Shown here piece by piece: positions 27,701 to 37,100 of a stretch of 64,000 nucleotides of DNA. This stretch comes from Semisulcospira habei (lineage: Eukaryota > Mollusca > Gastropoda > Semisulcospiridae): contig BTPG01000002.1 of assembly GCA_036245525.1 (NCBI GenBank), positions 163,333,876-163,397,875 of the forward strand, written 5' to 3'. How positions within the stretch are numbered: the first letter of the stretch is position 1; each line of letters begins with the position of its first letter. The translations under genes and the position numbers were made by a program. Below the pieces are notes generated by a model. It was given only the letters and a program-made list of their open reading frames with translations. It did no database searches and was not told the origin of the DNA.

Positions 27701-28100
27701 TGCACAGTAGAACCTATATTGAACTACTGTATCACCTTTTTTTGGCCAGAAAAGTGGTCTTATAGACACTCTCTCAAGTGAAGTCTTGAAGAACAAAAAG
27801 CGTCACCTGTCATTAAAGACCATCATTTAGATGGCTACAGCCAACTAGTTGATGGTCTTTAACTCATTCTACCCCAACACCGAAATCCCCACATTTTGCC
27901 GTTGTTCTCTGAAGACTGCATTGCAGTGCAGGACACAGATCGACCATGATAGTTTAAGGGTGATGCCAGAATAGCTTGGCGCCTTGAACTATCATGGTCG
28001 ATCCTTATCTTGCTGTGGTGTGTCTGGGGTAGAATGAGTTAATGACAGGTGATCTCTCATAAGCATGGTCACTCAAAAGGGTTCTGCTGTAGTTTGTATT
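27700..28100 (+). mobile_element. HP-F hairpin element split by an HP-A copy
   Basis: 27700-27858 and 28043-28100 together match the uninterrupted HP-F at 41640-41870. The break is at GGTCTTTAA / TTAATGACAGG. Confidence 0.75.
27859..28042 (-). mobile_element. HP-A hairpin inserted at the TTAA of HP-F
   Basis: Flanked by a TTAA at each end (27859-27862 and 28039-28042). The uninterrupted site at 41815-41830 has a single TTAA, so the duplication is visible. The palindromic centre has lost one arm. Orientation is opposite to 5657-5870. Confidence 0.85.
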
Positions 28101-28620
28101 TACAGATGTGTGCTCAGTTCTACCCAATACCACCATGCATGATTGCTATTTAAGGCCTGTCAGAAGATATTGCATTTTTTTACCTCTACCTCTATATCAT
28201 AATTTTGATGTGTTCAGCTGATATTTTGCACAAGAGTTCCCCAGTTGTAACTGATTCTGTTCCATCTTGATATTTTTTAGAGGAAAACGTTTAGTTTACC
28301 CATTTTGTGTTCATATAAATCAAATAAATCAAAAGGTCTTCCACACACTGTATGTTAATTTAAATCAAACAGCTTCCAGTTACCACATATGTCACATTTT
28401 TACAAGTTTCTTGTCAGAGGCCTATGCAAAGTTTGCACGTTGTTTTTCAGAGATGAATTTTTTGCTGCTTTTTACAGCCACAAAATCTGACTTAGAAGTA
28501 AGCTGCTGATATTCTGTTGGCATACTCACTGCTGCTAAAAGGCTCATATCCACACCCATAAGTTAACACTTGTATCTATTAGGTCAAATTCCCAAATCGT
28601 GAAGTTGTCATGTGTTTTGC
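28100..28620. other. A/T-rich intergenic sequence
   Basis: No repeat family or coding region recognised. Confidence 0.4.
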
Positions 28621-28624
28621 TTCT

Positions 28625-28740
28625 AGTTCAGGAGTCAGATCAACCACGATTGACTACATTACGGCATACACTATAGGCACAAGCTATTTTGGCACTGCCT
28701 TTGAACTGACATGTTCAGTCCATATAGTGTACTAACGTTT
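28625..28740 (+). repeat. Degenerate HP-A remnant
   Basis: CAAGCTATTTTGGCACTGCC and TTTGAACTGACATG resemble one HP-A arm; the other arm is almost lost. Confidence 0.5.
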
Positions 28741-28776
28741 CAGTGATGAATGGAATATACTGGACAAGTGCCTCAA

Positions 28777-28872
28777 TTTTGACCTTTTGGCAGTCAGCAG
28801 TGCTTTCTGTCGAGGTGATTCCTTCAGGAATCGCCTCAACATAAAGCGCTGCTGACTGTCAAAAGGTTAAGA
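28777..28872 (+). mobile_element. HP-D hairpin element
   Basis: Arms CAGTCAGCAGTGCTTTCTGT and its complement around GATTCCTTCAGGAATC; ends CAAAAGGTTAA. Confidence 0.7.
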
Positions 28873-29409
28873 TGTCACCTGATCTCCGAAGACAAAATGT
28901 TTCTGCTCGGGCACATGAGAATCTAAGCTGCGTGCACATGCATTTGTTAGCGGACCAGTGGTCGATGAATAATGAACGGTGGATAAACTGTGAATGGTGC
29001 CCTCTGTGTTTTAAGATTCACAGTAGGGTGCTTTGAAAATCGGCAGTATTTCAGAGTATTCGAGTGAAAAATTAAAAAAACAAACATTTTTTTTCCCTTT
29101 TTTTTTGTTGTCTGCCATGAACTAGCAGCACTATAGAAATACACTTTTCACAGTAGTGGTGATGGTGATGATGATTTAAGTCCCAAATAGCACTTGAGAT
29201 GAACTCGTCACCTCTGTGGCTACTTTCACGGGATGTGGGGAAACGTATATTTGTGTTCCACGCCTTTTGTTTTGTTTCATGAAAAATCAAAGTAAGTAAT
29301 TTTTTCATCCTTGTATGTACTGTTTTTACCTCGTAATTTATTTACACTGCCTTTTGTGTGCTGGTTTGATTGCGTTTGTAACCTACATATTGCGAGTTGA
29401 ATACGTTTA

Positions 29410-29592
29410 CCCAGGAAAAATACACCACAGTGGGAGATGGACTAGCCATGGTAGTTCAAGGGTAGTGCCAGATTAGCTTGGTGCCTGGGAAGGCGCCAAG
29501 CTAATCTGGCACTACCCTTGAACTATCGTGGTCAGTCCATCTGCAGCAGGTGGTACAGCGTCTGTAGTGACGTCTCCCAAGGTTGGAAAAGT
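29410..29592 (+). mobile_element. HP-A hairpin element
   Basis: Long clean palindrome from GTAGTTCAAGGGTAGTGCC to its complement around GGTGCCTGGGAAGGCGCC. Termini are diverged. Confidence 0.75.
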
Positions 29593-29859
29593 GCTTACCA
29601 GCGTATGTGTGCGTCTTATACGTGCGGGTTGTGAAACCTGTAAAGTGTATGCTTATAAAGGAATAAAGATGAACTGTACAGAAATGTTTATTCAGTTTCG
29701 TGGTATCTCGTGTTCCAAATATCATAGCTGCCATGATCTTTAATGAACCTTACATGTACGTGTATTTTGACTGCACATAAAATAATTATTTGTGAATGTG
29801 TACAGTACAATCAGTTAATGCTCACACTGATCAGTTACTCTGAATGGGTCAACTTTGCT

Positions 29860-30130
29860 ATATTTTGGCACAAGTCGACACCGTTTTAATCTACCCAGCG
29901 AAAATTTACCCAGGAGTGAATCTACGTGGTGCAGATATGTGCTGCCACAATTTCACTCAAAATAAATCCATACTGTGATACAGGATTGAATCCACCCAAA
30001 TGAAAAAAAGATCTGGGTGAAATAATAGCAGCATAAATTTACCATGGGTAGATTACATGCCTGAGTGAATTCACACTGGGTAGATTTTCACTGTGTTGAA
30101 TAATGTTGGGTAGATTTATAGCGCAGATGA
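29860..30130 (+). repeat. Diverged repeats of a CTACCCAG / CTGGGTAG motif
   Basis: AATCTACCCAGCGAAAAT, CTGGGTAGATTTTCACTG and TTGGGTAGATTTATAG recur in both orientations over 270 bp, an imperfect inverted structure of unknown origin. Confidence 0.45.
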
Positions 30131-30173
30131 TTTTTCTAGCACCAGTTACAGTCCAAGAAACACACTAACCTCA

Positions 30174-30455
30174 ATTAACACATTCTACCCCAGGACCAAA
30201 ATCCCCAAAGTTTGAAGTTGCACTCTGAAGGACTGTAATACAATTCTAGAGACAGAACGAGCATGATAGTTCAAGGGTGGTACCAGAATAGCTTGGCATC
30301 TGGGTGCCTTGCACTATCATGCTCGATCATATATGCACCTAGCTATTCTGGCACCACCCTTGAACTATCATGCATGATCATAGGCACCAAGCTATTCTGG
30401 CACCACCCTTGAACTGTCATGCTCAATCCATGTCTTGCTGTCCTGAATGAGTTAA
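30174..30455 (+). mobile_element. HP-A element with tripled arm
   Basis: TTAACACATTCTACCCC left and GAATGAGTTAA right termini. The right palindrome arm with CTATTCTGGCACCACCCTTG occurs twice in direct repeat, and an extra truncated arm with CACTATCATGCTCGATC lies between. It looks like arm duplication by replication slippage at the hairpin. Confidence 0.75.
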
Positions 30456-30754
30456 ACATCATTTCACACATAATCTCACAGGCATACATGATCATTTAAC
30501 TCATTCCAGCAGCCCACGCATCAATCGCTGCAAAGGCGTTGACAGAGGTAACCCTAGACACTTCTCCAGCTATTGATGCGGAGCACCTTGAATGAGTTCA
30601 TCTGGGTTGTTTTTTTTACTTTTCAAAATGTGCAAACTTTGCGGTCCGGTTTTATATGACACATTCTTTGGTTTGACCGTGATCATCTTCAGTTTGACAA
30701 TGATTTGTTATAATTTTTATAATTAGACCACAGTCTGATGGAGTACAGCAAGGA

Positions 30755-30860
30755 CAGATCACAGCCAGCAAGAGGCATTGATTCTCATGAGCCCCTGCGA
30801 CAGCAGGGGCTCATGAGAATCCATGCCTCTTGTAGATCATCTGATTGATCTACCCCGCTT
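30755..30860 (+). mobile_element. HP-B hairpin element
   Basis: Palindrome GCATTGATTCTCATGAGCCC / GGGCTCATGAGAATCCATGC, just 3' of the AOAH stop codon, so it may lie in the AOAH 3' UTR. Confidence 0.7.
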
Positions 30861-30893
30861 GTAGATGAGCTGATCTGACTGCGCAATAGATGT

Positions 30894-31102
30894 TCAAAAG
30901 TAACCACCCTGGTCGCCGAAGATCTGTGCGATTTTGGCGTTGTTCGGGTTGACCGGCCCAAAGACTCCCGGCACCATCTTGTTGCCTTGCTCCCACACAA
31001 TCTTCGCTGTCAGAGCCTGGCCAGCCTGGTTGCTGTGGAAACCATCAACTGGCTCCAGGAGCTGCCAGGTTTGCCCGCCTTGCTTCTTCCAGTAATCAAT
31101 GG
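30894..31102 (-). CDS. AOAH: AOAH exon 18: terminal exon
   Basis: WKKQGGQTWQLLEPVDGFHS with the catalytic His, ending QIFGDQGGYF and TGA. The preceding intron is 8.6 kb because it holds DIRS-4. Confidence 0.93.
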
Positions 31103-34100
31103 CTGGGTGGAGAACAGCAAAACATGAGTACATGGACGAAAATGCATATAGACAGACATATAAGTAATTGCATAAACGGCATAACCAACCCCACCCCCAC
31201 CCCCACCCCAAAAAAAAAAAATATACAAATAAATTTTTTTTTTTAATTAAATAAATAAAATAAATAAAAATAAAAAAGAAAGAAAAGAAAAGACGCTTAT
31301 GGAGAGATATTTTTAAAAGAAAGAACAAAACGCCAGAGGTCCCAACATATCTTGCTATATCCTAAGTTTATTGTAAACGAAGTAATTTTATTTTTTAAAA
31401 AAAAAGAAAAAGGGTCAGGACCTCTGAAAAAGCGTTGTTAAATCAGACTTTATATATCCGAACTTGTTATAGACGAGGTCAACTGTAACAAATAATAACA
31501 GATTCGATTGACCAGTCGCGGTCTGTATTTAATGAGTTTACATGCGTGTGATTTTCACTTTAAAAACACACGTCGGTTTCATGCACGTATTTTCAAATCA
31601 GCTGAGCCGGCACTATCTTCGTTAACTCGAGACCAAAAAAACCCCTTGATGTCCCAGGAACATATGGATTCAAAGTGGTGTCAGCAAGAGGCGTAGATCC
31701 TCATGAGCCCCCGCAACTGCAGGGGCTCATGAGGATCTACGCCTCTTGCTAGTGTTCGCATTTTCTCGGCACTGAACAGTTTAGGTTTCACATCCGAAGT
31801 TTCATGACGAAGATAGCAGTTTAACCCCCTTTAACTGGAGTGGTAGCGGATTGTGTTTCTGAAATCTTTGTCCGCAGTTCAACGCCAGAGACCACCACAA
31901 CCGTGCTAAAGAACATGGATTCAAAGTAATGTCAAAAATAGGCATAGATCCTCATGAGCCCACGCATTTGCGGGGGCTCATGAGGATCTATGCCTATTTT
32001 TGACATGCGGGGGCTCACGAGGATCTATGCCTATTTTTGACATGCGGCGGGGGCTCATGAGGATCTATGCCTATTTTTGACATGCGGGGGCTCATGAGGA
32101 TCTATGCCTATTTTTGACATGCGGGGGCTCATGAGGATCTATGCCTATTTTTTACATTACTTTGTATCCATATGCGGGGGCTCACGAGGATCTATGCCTA
32201 TTTTTGACATGCGGGGGCTCATGAGGATCTATGCCTTTGTTTCCTCAAAACACATTACCGATGACATGACTGTCTGGAAATAGTCTACTTGCTTACCAAT
32301 TTTAGCCTAAGACCCAAAGGGTCCCCCCAGGAGGCTCTCGGGGATCCCTAATAGGGACGAGAGTAGCCTCCCCTGTCCATCCGGTCACGTGCCCGGTGGT
32401 GTCTCCTTTAGCCAGTTGTCTACTTCGCTGTTAGCGTTCGGACGCTTTTACCTGAGCCTCTGACCCTTGGAAAGACTGTGTACGGTTCGACCGCCCCTTA
32501 CTGGCCTGCCTTCGCCTAGCCCTCGTCTACTGCTTCTGGCGTGGCCTCCGTCTTCTCTGTTAGCCCTCGTCTGTGCCTCGTGCACTTGGCTGGCCCTGGA
32601 ACCTTCTAGGCTTCCGTCGCGCGGTGGTTGTGCTTCGTCACCCGGCCATTCCGCCATGGACAGGTAAAGTCTCGGCCGTTTCCTACGTCTCGCCTGGCTG
32701 GGCCGGACGTCGGGCTTCGCTCGAGCTACTGTTGTTTTCTCTCCGCATTTCACGGTGAATTTCGAGTGTTTTTTCATTTCGAAGCTTTAAATGGCGGGGT
32801 TCGTTTCCCGCCGCCGGTCGCCTTTCATGTTTGGGTATGGGTTGCAGTTACCAAGTGCGCCTCTCCCCAGTACGGCGACTTCCAGTGACCTACTGTCCGG
32901 TACTTTGTGCTTCGTCACTCGGCCGTTCCGCCATGGACAGGTACAGTCTCGGCCGCTTCCTATGTCTCGCCTGGCTGGGCCGGACGTCGGGCTTCGTTCG
33001 AGTTGAGCTACTGTTGTTTTCTCATTGCATTTCACTGTCAGTTTCATGTGTTTCTTAAATTTCGAAGCTTTAAACGGCGGCGTTGTTACCCGCCGCTGGT
33101 CGCCTTTCATGTTTGGGTTTGGGTTGCAGTTACCACATGCGTCTCTCCCCAGTACGGCGACTTCCACTGACCGAGTGTCCAGTGCTTTGTGCTTCGTCAC
33201 TCTGCCGTTCCGCCATGAAAAGGTAAAGTCTCGGCCGCTTCCTACGTCTCGCCCTGTGGGGCCGGACGTCGTGCTTGGCTCGGACTTCTGTTTGTTTTCT
33301 CTCTGCGTTTCACGGACCTTTAACTGGCGGCGTTAGTTGCCCGCCGCCTGTCACCTTCATGTATGGGTTTATGTTGCAGTACCAAGTGCGCATCTGCCCA
33401 GGACGGCGACTTCGTGGCCTGGTGTCAGCCACACAGTCTGTCGACCGGGTCCCGCCTGCTCCTCTGTCATCGGCTGCGCTGGCTGCCCCTCTTGACTGGA
33501 GGTTCTCGGTCTCTACTCTGGTTCCACCGCCGAGCGACCCGCGACTTTCCGCCTTCCTGGGGACCTCCCGCAGCACGGTGGGATTGTTCAAGCTCCCCTC
33601 GGACTTGGGATACCCCACGCCTCACGTCCCTGGTAAGTTTGTAGCTTCTTCGTAGACGCGTTAAAGCTGAGGTGCAATGAGAAAAACCCGCCCAGCGCGT
33701 GTTTTAAAAAGACTCTACAGGACCCAGCTTGGGCCCTGCCCCTAAGTGGGTCAAATCGGTTCGTAACACAGTTGACGGAGTTGGCAACTGCGTATCCCGA
33801 GCTTGCAAAACTCTCGGAAAACGACAGACCACTTCCTGTTGCACGGAAAACATCGCGATTAGCAGATCGGACAACAGCAGACGATTCTGTGACACTTTGA
33901 AACTGACCAACAGCCACGGATTTTACGCGTTGGGGACTATGATGGCAGAATGTACGGCTGTACATGCTGTAAGTATGACTCCTGACACTTTGTAGTTGTG
34001 AACGAATTTTTTCAACACGTACCTCCAGTCCAATATAGGCTAATATAAATAAATAAAGAAGCAGTGTGCTGTACAACCAACACAGTAAATTGGATGAGAG

Positions 34101-37100
34101 AGAGAGAGAGAGAGAGAATCGACTGTTTACATAGATGCCAAAAGATACAAGGTCGCCATGGGTCGAGCTGAATTTTAGTAGCTGCCCTTCGTATGGAGGA
34201 TTTTTTTCGCTGTAGGCCACTCCAGATGAAAAGATATAATAACAAACACAAAACGACAAATAACCCCTCCTTCCTCACCCTTCCGATATCGAATAAAGCT
34301 TCAGGCTGTGCTGTGTAACTTACGGATAGCTCGGCCTGGTCCATATCCAGTGTGCGTCCAGGCAAGACACAAATGGCCTGCTCTGTCCGTCGGGTGGTCG
34401 AGTGTCGTCTGCTACTGTTGCTGTCAGTAGAAATATCGCTGGTTTAGATCAGTGATCGCGGTTCCCACTCCGCGCTGCATACAGGAAGTGGCCTGTCTTT
34501 TTCACGGGAGTTTTGCCAGCACGACAAACGCAGTTGAAAACTGAGTCAACTGAGTTCCAAACCGGTTTGCCGAAGTTAGCCGAACGTTCACGACAGGGCC
34601 CTCGCTGGGTCCTGCAAAGTTTTTTTAAAACACGTGCGGGGCGGAGTTTTTTGACTGTTTCTCAGCTTTAAGCCCGCTGACTCCTCCGGCGAGTCGCCAA
34701 GCTGGCTACGTGCCCCCCTCCTTAAAAAAGGAGCCCCGGGCACCGCGACCTTGTCGCCTTTAGTTCACGCGTCGGCCTTCGGCCTAACCTCAAGCCCGCT
34801 GACTCCTCCGGCGAGTCGCCAAGCCGGCTACGTGCCCCCCTCCTTGAGCCCCGGGCACCGCGACCCTTGTCGCTAATTAGTTTTAAGCGTCGGCCTTCGG
34901 CCCTTCTTCTAAGCCCGCTGACTCCTCCGGCGAGTCGCCTAGCTGGCTATGTGCCCCCCTCCTTGAGCCCCGGGCACCGCGACCTTGTCGCCTGTTACTT
35001 ACAAGAGAAAAAAAAAAAAAAGAAAAAAAAAAAAAAAAAGAAGTTGACGCTTGGCCTCGAGGCCCTCCTGAGCCCGCTGACTCCTCCGGCGAGTCGCCAA
35101 GCCGGCTACGTGCCCCCCTTCTTGAGCCCCGGGCACAGCGACCTTTGTCGCTAATTAGCTTATGCGTCGGTAAGCCGCTGACCCCTCCGGCGAGTCGCCT
35201 AGCCGACTACGTGCCCCCCTCCTTGAGCCCGGGCACCGCGACTTTGTCGCTAACTAGTCTACGCGTCGGCCTTCGGACCTGCTCAGCCCGCTGACTCCTC
35301 CGGCGAGTCGCCAAGCCGGCTACGTGCCCCCCTCCTTGAGCCCCGGGCACTGCGACCTTGTCGCCTATTGTAGACGCGTTGGCCTTGCGGCCCCTCCTAA
35401 GCCTGCGGACTCCTCCGGCGAGTCACCGAGCCGCTATGTGCCCCCGCCTTGAGCCCTGGGCACGCGACCTTGTCGCCAATTCGTTCACGCGTCGGCCTTC
35501 GGCCCCAGCCTTAAGTCCGCTGACTCCTACGGCGAGTCGTCTAGCCGACTATGTGCCCCCTTCCTTGAGCCCCGGGCACCGCGACCTTGTCGCCTTCGTT
35601 CTCACTTCGGCACTTCGGCCTCAGTCTCTGGGCCCGCTGACTCCTACGGCGAGTCGCCAAGCCGCTTGTGCCCCTTCTTGAGCCCCGGGCACCGCGACCC
35701 TTATCGCCTGTTGGTACCCTAGTCGGCCTTATGTCCCTCCTTCCAACCCGCTGACTCCTCCGTCGGGTCCCCCAGCCAGCTACGTGCCCCCTCCTTGAGC
35801 CTCGCGCTGCGTCTGGTTCGTCCTCCTTGTACCTCGGGACTTCGGGCCGTTTCCCCTGGCGCCTACGGCCTTCCACGTTTTCACCGGTTCTCGTCTGTTC
35901 ACCGAAGGGAAGCTTCGTCGCGCTCTGTTAGCACTTGGATGGGTGCCCCTGAGGTACACCCAGTGCAGTGGGGGGATCCATGTCTTCGCCCTCGTCGCTT
36001 GGATAGTTGCGGCGCCCGATGTTCGTCGCCTGCCCGCTCGACTACCTCCGGTGTCCCTGTCGACCTTCGCCTTGTGCTCGGCGCTGTTGTTCTCCTCGGG
36101 ACATCCTCTTCCCCGCTCCCTGCACCCTTCGCCTCCAGCATCTCCCCGACCCTCTCCGGTGGATGACTCGGCGTCCTGCGTTCGCCGCTGGCCTGCTGGC
36201 GTCCTAGCCTTCGGCTCCCCGGTTCGCTGGCCACTCGCTCCCCTTCGTTCTTGCTGCCTCCGGTGGTTCCGCCGGCGCTCGTGCTTGCGGCAACCCTTCC
36301 CAGCTCTAGCGGATCTTCCGCGTGGCTTCGAACCCTCCGTCCCTTGCCTCGTGGTGGCCTGGCTCCTTCCTGGCCATCTCCCCTGATGCGATGTCGCAGC
36401 TCTACCGTGCTCCTGTGGGTACCTGCGTCTTCGGCCCTGCCTGGCAGTCTCTGAAGGAATCCTTCTAGGCCTGTGGGCCCAGCTCCACCCTTGTGGATTG
36501 AGTTCCCGCCCCTTCGGACCAAGGCCCTCGCCCTTCGCGCGCAGGTCTCCGCTCTTCCTTGGGAAGTTGCGATGCTGCTCGTCGCTCGCCACGGCTCCCC
36601 CGCCTCGGACCCTTCGCGTCGCCTTCAGCCCTGGGTCGTCGCCGCCGCCAGCCTGGACCTACCCGTTGCTTATATTCGTCCCCATGCCTCCCGCCCCCGC
36701 CGTTGTCTTCGCTTGCCGTCGACGGGACCGTTTACAGCTCGGCCTCTCCGGTGTGGTCTCCCCCTCAGCCCTGGGTCCCTGCGTGGATCGTGGATGCCTT
36801 GGTTGCCCGAGACCTTCGATCTTCCGCCAGCCGTTCTCCTCCTTGGTCGACCTGCTTCTGCGGTATCAGTCAGTGGTCCCTCTTCGTAGGACACGGATGC
36901 TCTCCTCCTCTGGTTGGCTCGCCTGGTCGCCCTGGTCAGCGCCAACAGTCCGACCTCTCGCCCTCTCGCCACTTGTTCACCTGGGGATGGATTGGTGACC
37001 AACCGCAACTTGGGGCGTCTTCCCGAGCCTCGGATCCAGTTCGTGCTTTCTAGCCCGCGGGTAGCTGCGGACGCGGCGGTTCCCACCTGACTGCGGCTCC

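Noticed and set aside
31103..31328. Extension of the AOAH last exon upstream on the - strand
   Set aside because: The open frame continues past a good acceptor (CCACCCAG) into poly-F/I low-complexity intron; phase and homology place the exon start at 31102.
31930..32240. CRISPR-like array of direct repeats with short spacers
   Set aside because: The genome is animal, the spacers are identical to one another, and the unit is an HP-B arm.
33588..34259. 223-codon - strand open frame
   Set aside because: It runs through the foldback element and DIRS-4 leader with low-complexity Ser/Leu stretches and no family resemblance.
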